A DNA stretch of 64,000 nt from Dasypus novemcinctus. Lineage: Eukaryota > Chordata > Mammalia > Cingulata > Dasypodidae. The notes under the pieces are model-generated. The model was not told the origin of the DNA. It searched no databases and saw nothing but the letters and a program-made list of their open reading frames with translations. Of this stretch, positions 34,247-45,783 are shown one piece after another. A program made the position numbers and the translations under genes. The stretch's first letter is position 1. Every line of letters begins with the position of its first letter. The stretch is taken from positions 32,346,770 to 32,410,769 of the forward strand of contig NC_080682.1 of NCBI RefSeq assembly GCF_030445035.2, in the 5' to 3' direction.

Positions 34247-35479
34247 AAATATTTCTTGTGTTTGGCTTTTCTTTGACATCCAGAATAAAGCTGTCCCCTG
34301 AAACAATGAGTCACTGTCTTTCACATCAAATTTTTCATTATTGTTTAACTTTTTCTTCTGTCTGAATTTACCTTGATTATTGATTTATTACTTATTGACA
34401 ATCTTTCTCCACCAAAAAATATTTTAAAATGCAGGCTCTTTTACAGCAATTTTAGAATTGCACATTATAGACTATTTGTCCAGTAGTTTTTCGGTGCCTT
34501 AGTTTTAGATTATTTTGTTCAGCCAACAAGCTGAGAATTTGTACCTATAAGGATTCATGTGGTGAGCACTAGGCTGCTCTTTGGCCAAAGACTTCATAAG
34601 GATTCAGTCATCCCATTGCTGATCCCCTATTGCCAACTCCAAATTAACAACATGGCAAGGGAAGAATTTGAGATCAAGACTAACCAAATCTTGTAATTAA
34701 GCTGTTCTTTTTCTGAGATGGCATTCTGCAAATACCATTACCATTTTTCTTTTATAACAAAAGAGAAAGTAACTTTTAAATCTACATTTCTATTAATCAT
34801 TTTAATGTCTTGTTTGCCTGTTCTATTCAAATTACCCATCTGGTGTCAATAGGTCGGTGTTTACTCATGCTGCTATATCCACCCAGGCCTGGCCTATATG
34901 CAGAACCAAAACTGGCTATGAGAGTTAGAAGATACCCAGACCACTCTAGGAGGAGGTTTGTGTAGTGTGGTGCAAAGGTATTCAGTGGGCTTAGGCTTAC
35001 TTGGCTACTGCAGGGCACCTGGTTTAGCACTTAGCTGAAGCCCTCTGCTGAATTCCCTGTTCCCCTAAGTATGTCCTGTTTTCAGCTCCTAGCTTTGGAA
35101 GAGAAAACTCTGCCAAACTCTGGGACAATGAAGGAAGGCATTCCTCAAAGGAATGCTTGTAATATTAGTAGCTTGTAATATAATTAATTATTTTGATAGG
35201 TTCCTTTTTTTCTTTAAAAAAATCCTTAAATTTTGTGTGTTTTTGTTAACCTGAATTTGATGTAGGTGATATTCGAACTTCTAAGGTAAATTTTTTCAGT
35301 GTTACTTTCATTCATCTTGCAGTTTTTTTATTAGATTTATTCTGGGAAATACGTGCATTTCTCCTATTTTCTTTATATAATATCTAATTACAATCGAATA
35401 AAAAATCCAAATAACAGATTTTTTAAAAGTCAGGTAGGATGTGATCACTGATAGAGAAGTAAGGGAAGCAATAAAAACA
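34247..35479. other. Unassigned stretch
   Basis: I recognise no repeat family, gene or duplication match here. The centre (34810-35110) is somewhat richer in GC than its surroundings. The longest frames (67 and 142 codons, both minus) lack codon or domain signature, and the 142-codon one overlaps a SINE. Confidence 0.4.
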
Positions 35480-35720
35480 GTGAGATTTACTAAGCACATG
35501 CTGAGTAGCAGGCATTTTACTGGATGCCTTATACACATTACCTCATCTACAGTTAAAATAACCATATGTGGGAGGGGATGTAGTTCAGTGGTTGAGCACC
35601 TGCTTTCCATGTATGAGGCTCTGGCTTCAATCCCCACTAACTCCTCAAAAAAATAATAACCCCATGAAGTTTTATTGTACATAAGAACCAAGAGTAAATG
35701 AAGCTTGCCATAACTTGAAG
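35480..35720. mobile_element. MIR-like SINE interrupted by a DAS SINE
   Basis: TACTAAGCACATGCTGAGTA and CATTACCTCATCTACAG before 35567, and AACCCCATGAAG after 35657, read as one MIR core split by the insertion described next. Confidence 0.55.
35568..35657 (+). mobile_element. DAS-type SINE, short tRNA-Ala-derived copy
   Basis: GGGAGGGGATGTAGTTCAGT is an A-box in a tRNA-Ala-like context, GAGCACCTGCTTTCCATG follows the anticodon arm, and GGCTTCAATCC is the B-box. It ends in an A-rich tail (CAAAAAAATAATA). The flanks TTAAAATAACC and ATAATAACCC look like the target duplication. It is not a tRNA gene: the tRNA part passes into a poly-A tail and is flanked by duplications. Confidence 0.75.
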
Positions 35721-35869
35721 TGTATGCCTGTTTCATAAACTAGTAATATGGAATTCAACCCTAGTTCTGCCAGTTCTGATATCCAGATCCTCAAATCCTC
35801 CCCCATCATCTGAAACTTGGTTGCCTAGGAAATTTCAAGAGACTGGATAATGCCCCTAAGGTGAAAAAT

Positions 35870-37079
35870 ATCTTTGCCTGAAGCTCAACAAAAATTATGT
35901 GACATAGGAAAAATTAGACAAAGACATTTACCCAGTTGTTACATATGCTCAAAGAACAAAATAATACCACAGGTAAAGAATCAAAGGAAACCAGAAGAAT
36001 GATTTCTCACCAAAATAGGGAAGACCAATAAATAAAAATTTTTTAAATGGGACCAACTGGGAATTCTGGAGTGGAAAGGAAATACTTGCAAAACAACAAT
36101 AAAAAAAAAAAAATCATTAGAAGTGTTCCACAACAGATTTGAAAAAGTAAATTAAAGAATCAGTGAACCTGAAAATAGGTCAATTGATATTTTCTGACTG
36201 GAACAATAGAAAGCAAAGGGGGTGAAGAAAAATTAACAGAGACTTAGAGTTAGTGGAACATCAATAAATTTACCAACAAATGGCTGATTGAAAACCCAGG
36301 ATAGGAGAGAAAAGCAGGGACAGAAAGATTACTTGAAGAAATCATGGCCAAAAACTCCTTAAATTTCATTAATAATGTGAATCCATACCTCTAAGAAATT
36401 CAAGGTACTCCAAGTAGGATAAACTCAAAGAGATCTACGATGTGAATCATTATAATCAAGGTTTCAAAAACTTAAGAGAGAAACTTGAATGGAGGAAGAG
36501 AGAATCAACTTGTCAGTTACAAGGGAAATTCAGTAAGATTAATGAATAATTTGTCTTTAGAAAGCATGGAGATCATAAGGTAGTGGAATTGCATGTTTAC
36601 AGTGCTGAAAGAAGACAACTGTCAACCAAAATTTTTTATCTGGCAAAACTATGTTTCAAGTATATAAGTGGAATTTGTATATTTCCAGAAAAATAATTAC
36701 TGAGGGTGCTCATTGTTAATAGCCCTGATATACAATAAAAACTAAAGGGATTCCTTCGGTCTGAAATAAAAAGACACTAGAGAGAAACTATATGACATTT
36801 GGAGAAATAATGAATACTGGTACCTACTTAGATAAATTTACAAGCCCATATCATTGTTTTTGGATTTGTAACTACTTTTTTTGCTACATGATTTAAAAGG
36901 CATTACATGAAATACTAACAAAAAGAGAGATGGAGTAGCTATAATAATATTAGACAAAATATACTTTAAACGAAAAAAATTATCCCAAGAGAAAAAATAC
37001 CATTATATAAAGACATCAATCCATCAAGATGATATAAAACTTAAAAATATATGTGAGCATAAAAATAAACTCCTAAGAT
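35870..37079 (+). mobile_element. Old L1/HAL1 ORF1-region fragment, sense
   Basis: Heavily decayed, but the order follows L1 ORF1: CAATTGATATTTTCTGACTG, GAAGAAATCATGGCCAAAAA, CAAGTAGGATAAACTCAAAG, AAGGGATTCCTTCGGTCTGA. It then jumps to ORF2 text (GGAGTAGCTATAATAATATT). A younger L1 starts at about 37080 inside it. Confidence 0.65.
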
Positions 37080-37694
37080 TTCCAGTAAGATGGTGTCTGG
37101 GTATGTAGTTAGGGCTCGACTCTCTCACAAAAACAATGGAGGAGGGACAAAAAGCTACATGAGGGAGCTGCTTTGGGGATCTGTAGACCAGGAGAATGTT
37201 GCACATAATCTAGGAGGGGAAGGGACAGATAGACAAAGAGGCTAAAGGATAACCATGAATTACTCACCCAGGTGGTTGGGAAGGGCACATATGACCCTCC
37301 CCCTGCTGCCCCAGCAAGGCAAATAGCTTCAGTAAAACCCCTGACTCACTGCAACCGAGTAGTGGAAGAACATTCTGGGAGGAAGAGGGATCTAACTGAG
37401 AGCAGAAAGTGGTTTCTCTTCAGTGAATTTAGCCAGCTAGGCCACTTTTGAATCTCAAGAAAGACAGTAGCGAGCACTAAAGCAGCCCAGGGAGAGGGGA
37501 GGAGTATCTGATCAAGTAGTCTGTCTCATCCAGCCACAACCCTGGTTAAAAGAAGAACTAGGTCAATGAGAAGGTAGGTGGAGACAGGCGACTAACCAGC
37601 CCAAGAGAGAAGAAACCCAAGAGAGACAGCAGGAAAAGTGTTAGAAGTCCAACTTGCATAAAGGAAAGCCAGGGTGAGCTGGATAACTATTCAG

Positions 37695-37795
37695 ATGCCG
37701 ACTTAACCTGTGAGGTGGGTTTAGTTCATGTAGGAATGCATGCCTCACATATACTAGTTCCCTGGTTCAATTCCTGGTTCCAGAGGGGGATCCAC
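37695..37795 (+). mobile_element. tRNA-like SINE inside the L1 5' UTR (tentative)
   Basis: GGTGGGTTTAGTTCATG could be an A-box and GGTTCAATTCC at 37768-37778 fits the B-box consensus well, at tRNA-like spacing. I found no match in the 5' UTR of the antisense L1. No duplication or poly-A was identified, so this could also be part of the L1. Confidence 0.4.
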
Positions 37796-38039
37796 CAGTT
37801 TGTCAAGCACCAACCTGGCACTTTGGCAAGGAACATATAGACTAAGAATTTCTGTTTCAGGTTTTTTGATCTGTTAGTTTATATTTTATATTATTACTAT
37901 TTTTATTTTACTTTATTATTCTTTATTTTAGTCATTAAAACTGGGTACCTTACCTGTAGAAGGCAAGCTCTAGAGTAATTGATTGATGAGTACCAGCAGT
38001 GTGAGATAGTTCCTGGAGACCCTAGAGAGAAGCCTGTTT

Positions 38040-38430
38040 ATCCTTGTTTGCCTTTTTTTTTTAGTTGTTGTTTTTTCTCTTTCTTTGTTTCCATTTTTCC
38101 TTTTTCTTCTTTTTTCACTCTAGTTTCTTTATTTCTGTCCTTTCTCCCATTTTACCCTCTTTTGTTGCTTTTCTTAAATTCCACTTTCTTTTGTTCGGTC
38201 TTCATTTTTTTTTCCTTTTCCTTTTCTCATCTTTCTGATTTTTTATTTTATTCTTTTTTTCTTGTTTCATTCTTTAAGTCCAGATCTTTTATTCTTATTC
38301 CTTTGTATTTTTATAATTTTCAGTCTTTTTACTTTTTTTCTGACTGTTTTATGGTTCATTTTCTATGTTCTTTTTTAAAATTTTTAATATTATTCTTTTG
38401 CTCTTCTTCTCTCTTTCCTTTTCTATGGTC
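38040..38430 (+). repeat. Polypyrimidine tract of the L1 5' UTR
   Basis: About 390 bases almost wholly T and C with few purines, lying 200 bases before ORF1. The open frame of 151 codons over it codes mostly Phe, Ser and Leu and is an artefact of composition. The antisense L1 has the same kind of tract at 6200-6780. Confidence 0.7.
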
Positions 38431-41400
38431 TTAAATTTTTTAAAGGGAACAACAGACCACTTCAAGAATGTAGAATAAGTGGAACCAAATGTCAAAGAGG
38501 AAACTTAACACAAAGCAAAACAAAATACATATCTAGAGTAGGAAAAGAATTTAACCATCTGAATAAGGCCATCAAGATAAACAGTTTCCAAAACACCAGG
38601 AAAAAATCACACACCACACTAAGAAACAAGAATACATGGTCCAGTCTAATGAACAAACTACAAATCAGGAGGACATGCAGAGTGTGGAACAACTAATCAA
38701 GGATGTCCAAACAAATAACATGAAGCAACTTAGTGAAGTGAAAGAAAAGAGAAAAGGATATTAAGAAGCTACTTTGAGAAACTACTGAAGAAACTGAAAA
38801 CATACATAAAAAGATAACAGATTTAATGGGGATGAATGGCACAATGCAAGAAATAAAAAATACACTGAAAGCAAGTAACAGCAGATTTGAACAGGCAGAG
38901 GAAAAAAATTGTGATGTCAAAGATAATACACATGAAATTGGAAAGATAGTATAAAAGAGACAAAAAGGTACAAAAAAATTGTGATAGGCTGAGGGAATTT
39001 AGTGACAACAAGAAATGCCAAAACATTTGCAGTATAGGCATCCTAAAGGGAGAAGTGAAGGGAAAGGGACCAGAAAGAGAGTTCAAAGAGATAATAGCTG
39101 AAAATTTTACAACTCTTTTGGGAGACATAGAGGTGCATGTCCAAGAACAGCACACTTCAAACAGTATAATTCCTAACATATCTAACAAGAGATCTATACT
39201 TGTTAAATTGTCCAATGCTCAAGACAAAGAGAAAATACTGAAGCAGCAAGAGAAAAGAGATCTATCACATACAAGGGAAATTTGGTAAGATTAAATGCTG
39301 CTTTCTTACCTGAAACAATGAAGGCAAGGAGGCAGTGACATGACATAGTTATAGTGCTAAAAGAAAAAAAAAAAGTGCCAGCCAAGAATTTAGTATCCAG
39401 CAAAAGAAGCATTAAAAAATGACAGCGAATTCAAAATATTCACAGATAAACAGAAATTAAGAGAGTTTGTAAATAAGAAACCTGCTCTTTAAAAAATAAA
39501 ATGATTGCTGCAGGTTGAAAGGACAAAAGAAAAACAGGAAAGAGTGTGTTGGAGGAGAGTGTAGAAAGGAAGATTTTTAGTAGGAATAACTAAAAAGATA
39601 GAAATAAAAATAAAAACAAAATATGAAATATATAAACTTAAAGAAAATACGGCTAATGTAAGAAATGTCATGACGGTAGTAACACTGAATGTCAATTGAT
39701 TGAATGCTCCAATCAAAAGACACAGATGGGCAGAATGGATAAGGAAAAATGAAACATGCTATCTACAAGAAACTCACTTTAAACCCAGAGAAGCAAGGAG
39801 GATGCAAATGAATAGTTGGAAAATATTTTACATGCAAACAATAATCATAAAATGATGGGAGTGACAAAAAAGACTTTAAATGCAAAACTATTGAAAGAGA
39901 CAAAGAAGGACAATATATATCAATAAAAGGGGCATTAACTCAAGAAGAAAGAACAATCATAAACATTTGTGTATCAAATCAAGGTGTCCAAAACTACTTG
40001 AGGCAAACATTGGAAAACTAAGTGAAGAAATATATGTCTCTACAAATACAGTGTGAGAGACTTTAATATACCATTACCAGCATTAAACATAATATCTTGA
40101 GGGAGGATCAATAAAGAATGAGAGACCTTGAATAATACATTAGAAGATAAAGTACTAATAGACATATACAGAACATTACAACTGAATAAAGCAGGATATA
40201 CTTTCTTCCAGACCACACACAGGTCATTCTCCAAGATATATCACATGCTAAGTCATAGATCAAGTCTCCACAAATTCATAAAGATTGAAATTATACAAAG
40301 TACTTTCTCTGACTACAGTGGGATGAAGATGGAAATTAATAAAGTGTAGAGAACCAGAACAGGTACAAAAATATGGAACTTAAACAACACACTCTTAGAT
40401 AATCAATGGGCCAAGGAGTTCATTGCAAAGGAAATCCGTAACTACCTGGAAAAGAATGAAAGTGAGTACAGAACAAATCAAAACCTATGGGATGCAGCTA
40501 AAGCAGTGCTGAAAGGGAAATATATATCCATATATGCCCATATTAAAAAAGAACAGAGAGCTAAAAGCAAAGTTCCACACATGGAGGAACTAGAAAAAAT
40601 CAACAAACTAATCTCAAGGCAAGCAGAAATAAGGAAATAACAAAGGTTAGAGCAGAGCTAAATGAAATTGAGAAATAAAAAATCTACAAAAGTTTAACAA
40701 AACCAAAAAATGGTTCATTAAGATTAATGAAATTGACAAAACCTTAGCTAGACTAAAAAAGAAACAAAGGGAGAATATACGGATACATAAAATAAAAAAT
40801 GAGAGAGGGCATATCAATACTAATGCTGCAGAACAAGAGGATCATATGAGGATACTTTCAAAAATTGTATGCCAACAAGATAGATAACATAGATGATATG
40901 GACAAGTTTCTAGAAATATGCAAGCAGCCTACATTAACAGAAGAAGAAATTGATGAACTCAACAGACCAATCACAAGAAGTGAGATTGAGTTAGTCATCA
41001 AAAACCTCCCGATTATTAAAAGGCCAGAACAGATGGCTTCAAAGGTGTATTCTACCAATCAGTCTGGAAAGAACTATCACTAATCCTGCTTAAGTTCTTT
41101 AAAAAAATGGAAGTGGGGGGAACATTGCCTAATTCATTCTATGATGCCAAAATCACCCTAATACCAAAGTCAAATAAAGATGCCACAAGAAAAGAAAACT
41201 ACAGACCAATCTCTCTAATGAATCTAGATGCTAAAATTCCTGGTATGCAGAGATATTTCAACATAAGAAAATCAATGTTTTATACCACATTAAAAGAAAA
41301 AAGTCACACGATCATCTATACTGATGCAGAAAAAGCATTTGTTAAAATACAGCTTCCTTTCTTGAAAAAAAAAAAAACTGTAAAAGGTAGGAATAGAAGA

Positions 41401-42881
41401 AGACTTCCTCAACATGATAAAAGGTATATATGAAAACCCACAACTAACAACATATTCAGTGGTGAAATGCTAAAGGCTTTCCTTCTAAGATCTGGAACAA
41501 GACAAGGATACCCACTTTCACTGCTCTTATTTAACATAATTTCATAGTACTTGCCTGAGCATTGAGGCAAGGATAAGAAATAAAAGGCATCCAAATTTTA
41601 AAGGAAAGAGGAAAATTTCACTACTTGCACATCATGTGATCCTATACATAGAAAACATTGTAGAGCTGATAACCAAGTTCAGTGAAGTGCAGGATATAAG
41701 ATCAAATGCAAAATTCAGTATGATTTCTATACAGCCATAATAAGCAATCTGAGGAGGAATTCAAGAAAAAAATGCATTTAAAATAGCACTAAAAGGATCA
41801 AATACCTAGGAATAAACAACTAAAAATGTAAAGGACTTGTACACGGAAAACTATACAATATTATTAAAAGAAATCAAAGAAGACCTAAATAAATGGAAGG
41901 ATACACTTTGTTCATGATTTTGAAGACTAAATATCATTGAAATGTCTGTTCCACACAAAATAACTTACAGATTTAATGAAATTACATTAAAAAATTACAA
42001 AGACATTTTTTACTGAATTGGAAAATCTAATTATGAAATTTATTTGGAAGGGCAAGGAGCCCCAAAGACCCAGAAACATATTGAAAAAGAAAAATCCAAT
42101 GGGAGGAATCTTGCTACCTATATTTAAAGCATACTACAAAACTACTGTGGTCAAAGCTGTATGGTATAGGCATATATAAAGAAATACAGACAAGTGGAAC
42201 TGAATAAAAGTTATGATATAGATCACTGCATATAAGGACAACTGAAATTAGGCAAGGCCACCAACGTCACTGAACTGGAACAAAATGGTCTCTTCACCAA
42301 ATAGTTATTGGAGAACTAGCTATCCAAAAGAGTGAGAGAGGATTACAATCTCACATCCTATACAAAGATGAACTCAAGATGGATCAAGGACATAACTATA
42401 AGAGCCAACACCATACAGCTCCTAGAAGATAATATAGGGACGCATCTATGAGATTTTGTAGTTGAAAATGTTTTCATGAAATTTATACACAAACCATGAG
42501 CAATGAATCAAAAAATAGACAAATGGGCCCTTCTCAAACTTAAAAAATAAAATTCTTCAAAGGAGTTTGTCAAGAAAGTGGAAAAGGCAACTTATTCAAT
42601 AAGAGAAAGTGTTTGGGAAAAATTTATCCAATAAGGGCCTAATATCCAGCATATATAAAGAAATCCTACATCTCTAAAATAAAAAGACAAGCAACCCAAT
42701 TAAAAAATGGGCAAAAGATTTGAACAGACTCTTCCCCAAAGAGGAACTACAAATGTTTAAAAAGCACATACTAAGATACTCAACATCACTACATATTAGG
42801 CAAATGCAAATCAACTCAAAACTGCAATGAATTATCATCTTACACCTAATAGATTGGTAGCTTTAAAAAAATAAACAACCC

Positions 42882-42900
42882 CCCCCCACACACACACACA
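42882..42900. repeat. C/CA microsatellite in L1
   Basis: A run of nine C followed by (CA)n, within the L1 ORF2 C-terminal text. Confidence 0.8.
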
Positions 42901-43900
42901 GAACTACAATTGTTGGAGAGAATGTAGAGGAAAAAGAACACATCCAATGCTGGTGGGAATGCAGAACAGTGTAGCCATTGTGGAAGACAGTTTGACCAGC
43001 CTCATGATTCTAACTATGGAACTGTCATATGGTCAAGCAATCCCACTTCTGAGTTCATATTCAGAATAATTGAAGGCTGGGTGTGGCAGTTTGAGATTAT
43101 TTATGAAAGTTTATGTTTGTAAAAATAGAAAGATTATGTTTGTAAACTGATCTATTCTTCCTGATGTTATATCCTTTCAATCCATTATATTCAGCTGACA
43201 TATTTTCTTTAAATTATATTTTAAGAGTAGGACTTTGATGTGGAGACACTGGTCACTGGGGTTGCTGAAGACAGGGAGAGGGAAATGAGGTATAATAAGG
43301 GGGCATTTTTAGGACTTGGAATTGTCCTGAAAGGCATTGCAAAGTCAGATACAAGACATTGTATATACTGCTACAAAGTACAGAATGGAATGGGAGAGAA
43401 CATAAACCATAATCCATGCTGTGCGGCAATGCTCTATTGCGGTCACCCCTCGGGCTGAAGTGTGGTTTGCTGGCCTGGCGGGGGAGCAGCCGCGGCAGGC
43501 CAAGCCGCTGCCCCCATAATAGGGTGGCTGGTCGGACTCACCGCCACCCCCGAAGGGAGCTCAGCATGGGCGCAGAGTGCCCTCGGGTCTCCCCTTCTCG
43601 GCAGCCATGCTTCTGCGGCCGCCCCTCCTCCCGGATGGCACCACACGATGCCTGTGGGGGTGGCACCCTTCTTCTTCTTTCTCCCTGCGCAGGCGCAGGG
43701 TGGAAAATTCCAGTCTGCCCTTTTCCCCTCCCCCAACAGCAGCAACAGCCAGGCGTGGGCAGGAAACTCAAGTCTGCCCTCCACCCCAGCAACAGCAGCC
43801 ACCAATCCCTAAACCCTGCCCCTTCCCCCAGCAACAGCGACAGCCAATCCCTAACCACCACCCCTCCCCCATCCAGTACCGCCCACTGACCTTTCACCGG

Positions 43901-43980
43901 CAACCAATCAGAACAGGGCATGGCTTTGACCAATCAGCCTTCCCCAACCCCTATAAAACTGTTGCCTCTCCCTCAATAAA
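43901..43980 (+). promoter_or_regulatory. LTR promoter and polyadenylation signal
   Basis: CCAAT (43903-43908 and 43930-43935), TATAAAA (43952-43958) and AATAAA (43975-43980) are in the order and spacing of a retroviral U3/R border. All are intact by eye. Confidence 0.75.
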
Positions 43981-44163
43981 GTGGACTTGCGTGTTTACCT
44001 TGTCTCCGCGGTAGTTCTTCTGCCGTGCGCCCTCCAGTCCTGAGAGCCCCCGACAAGGGCCTGGCCTCCCTTGTCCCCAGTTCGTCGCCTGCTTCTCCGG
44101 GCGACCCCTTCGTCGCTGGCTTCGCTGGGCGACCCCGTCAGCCAAACCACGCAACCCCTGTGA

Positions 44164-44255
44164 GACCGACCCCTTGTCTGCTGCCGGACCGACCCCTTGT
44201 CCCAAGCGGGACCGACCCCTCATCCAGAGCTGGACCGACCCCTCGTCCGCAGCCA
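44164..44255 (+). repeat. Four exact-length 23-bp tandem repeats in the LTR
   Basis: Units start at 44164, 44187, 44210 and 44233, each beginning GACCGACCCCT. The second half of each varies. They are followed by a partial unit beginning GACCCC. The tract lies downstream of the poly-A signal, hence in R/U5. Confidence 0.9.
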
Positions 44256-44556
44256 GACCCCACCTCTACCGACCGAGCAAGCCGCCACACTCTATCATGT
44301 GTTCAACAATTGCAATGAGTGTACCACCCTAAAGAAAGAAGTGTTAATGTGGGAAGTTGGAAGATGTTGGGAGTGAACATAAGGGAATTTCCTATATTAT
44401 TTTATGTAAAATTTTATGTAATCTTTGTATCATCTAAACTTAAATACAAAACATTTAAAAATACTATGAAAAAAGAAAATTACTAACCAAGGGAAAAAAA
44501 AAAAAAGAGTAGAGATTTGATTAGACCATTCCAGAAGGACAAGGAGATTTCCAAAC

Positions 44557-45783
44557 TAAATGTGGAAAATGCAGGCTTATTCTCATTGTAGTTTATAGTA
44601 AAATGCTAAGTGAAAGAGATAAACTGAGAACTAATTGTTAGGAATGAAGAAATCAGAAACTGATTTCAGAAAGTCTACGTCTCTGGAAATGAAGCCCTCA
44701 GAAGATAGTGGCCCATTTAAGGAATAAATGAAATTTGGAAATTGTAAGTAAGAATTGAAAATTCTATTGTTCAGGAAAGTCTTATGGAAAATCTTACTGT
44801 CTGAGAGCTTGGAACCCTGCTACCTTTATACTAAACCAACAAGTTTTTTTTGCAAGATCTGTATGAACTAAACCACTGTTGCCTAGACTAAAAGAGATAT
44901 GGAGGGAAGACATGGTAGTGAAAACAGCTCTAAGAGAAAAACCATTGAAGCTGAGTTCTGGAATTAAGACATCTATTTGGACCAAGAGAGAAACCCCACT
45001 TGTGTTACAGAAAGGGTGAATTTGCACAAGCATCAAAGAGGGTGGATATTCCAGCCCACTGTTCAGGGAGCATTTCACTGTCCAAAGCTACAGAGAGGGT
45101 AAAACACATTCACCAAGGGTTGGGAAGAGTGAGGTCACAACCCAACACTATGGGTTGGTGAAAGTAAGATTGACACCCTATTTCTCTGAGAAGTGTGGGT
45201 CTGTTTCACATAGATGAGGGAAGACCAGATCACCACCTCACTGTTCTGAGGAGATTGGGTTGGATGCCAGAGATTAGGGAGAATGTTGCCACCACCTCAC
45301 TGTAAAAGGGGGTTTTAGTATGGCCATCATCCCAGTGTTCTTGGAGAGTGAAGTCTTTAGCTTGGTCACCACACAGATGCTTGGTGAGGGTGGAACCAAG
45401 AAATTGGTCAAGTCTGTGGAAAGAGTGGGACTTCATGCAGCCCCAAGGAAAAGAAAAGATCATCTTAAGAAAAACTCTAAGACTTCGAAATCTAATGGAG
45501 TATGCCCTACAGATATTCTTAAATAATTGGAGGTTTGTGATGCATGTTTCGCTTCTAAATTCTCCTTGTGTTAATGGAAATGATTACCCTATATCTGTCC
45601 ATCTCTATATTGGAAACAGGTTTTTTTTCTAAGTTTCACATATCTACAGCCAGAAGTGATTTTGCCCCAAGACAAACTGTATTTTTATAACTGTGATGTG
45701 ATTTTGTACTTAGCATTGCTAACTGAAAGGGTTTAAGGTTTGTGAATATTTTCATATCTTTTTGGGATTCAGAGGGTGGAGGG
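44557..45783 (+). mobile_element. MaLR-like internal region
   Basis: It ends with TTTTTGGGATTCAGAGGGTG just before the 3' LTR. Part of it (44595-44720) aligns with the minus-strand internal region at 1-130: TAAACTGAGAACTAATTG against the complement of 41-85, and CTCTGGAAATGAAGCCCTCA. Decayed, with short frames only (94 codons at most). No recognisable retroviral domain. Confidence 0.65.

Larger units (their letters stand above)
37080..43083 (+). mobile_element. Near full-length sense L1, main part
   Basis: It starts at about 37083 with AGTAAGATGGTGTCTGG, a YY1-type L1 start. It has a 5' UTR to about 38640 with a pyrimidine tract at 38040-38430, ORF1 remnants at 38640-39460 (GKGPEREFKEIIAENFTTLL, LVKLSNAQDKEKILK), endonuclease from 39670 (VVTLNVN-like, then stops), and RT at 40865-41433 ([46 protein letters not shown]). 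C-terminal text runs to 43083. All frames are broken by stops and shifts. The rest of the element continues at 46342 beyond a MaLR insertion. Confidence 0.85.
43438..44289 (+). mobile_element. CpG-rich solo LTR of an endogenous retrovirus
   Basis: The element runs from TGCGGTCACCCC to CCGCCACA, with exact 6-bp target duplications CTCTAT at 43432-43437 and 44290-44295. The join of the flanks restores the L1 text. 6 bp is usual for class II (ERVK-like) elements. At 852 bp it contains two CCAAT boxes (CAACCAATCAGAAC at 43901 and GACCAATCAGCC at 43928), a TATA box (CCTATAAAAC at 43950), and AATAAA at 43975-43980 shortly after it. The R/U5 part holds four 23-bp tandem repeats. No retroviral genes lie beside it, so the provirus recombined to a solo LTR. 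Frames of 90-157 codons over it on both strands are by-products of its high GC. Confidence 0.88.
43239..44514 (+). mobile_element. 5'-truncated L1 3' UTR insertion carrying a solo LTR
   Basis: Direct repeats AAGAGTAGGACTTTGA (43223-43238) and AAGAGTAGAGATTTGA (44515-44530) flank it, with two mismatches in 16. It ends in a poly-A of 13. The body is the long 3' UTR family (GGGGGCATTTTTAGGACTTG at 43300; the 15034 copy has the same text). It is interrupted at 43438-44289 by an LTR. Confidence 0.85.
43084..44556 (+). mobile_element. MaLR-like 5' LTR, truncated and interrupted
   Basis: It begins TGTGGCAGTTTGAGATTATT and matches the 3' LTR at 45784 in the first 150 bases (TTATGTTTRTAAACTRATCTA, ATTCAGCTGACAT). 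It is interrupted at 43239-44514 by an L1 fragment, then gives TTAGACCATTCCAGAAGGAC. The rest of the LTR seems lost before the internal region. It splits the L1 between GAATAATTGAAGG and ACATGAAGGGATATATGC; CTGGG (before) and CAAGG (after) look like a decayed 5-bp duplication, as MaLRs make. Confidence 0.7.

Noticed and set aside
35571..35645. tRNA-Ala gene
   Set aside because: The tRNA-like part runs into a poly-A tail, has flanking duplications and changed arms; it is a SINE.
37979..38434. A 151-codon frame of Phe, Ser and Leu resembling a membrane protein
   Set aside because: It is a translation of the polypyrimidine tract of an L1 5' UTR.
43416..44318. Long overlapping frames on both strands (up to 157 codons) in GC-rich DNA
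   Set aside because: They lie inside a solo LTR with exact boundaries; frames open on both strands reflect GC content, and none has a domain.
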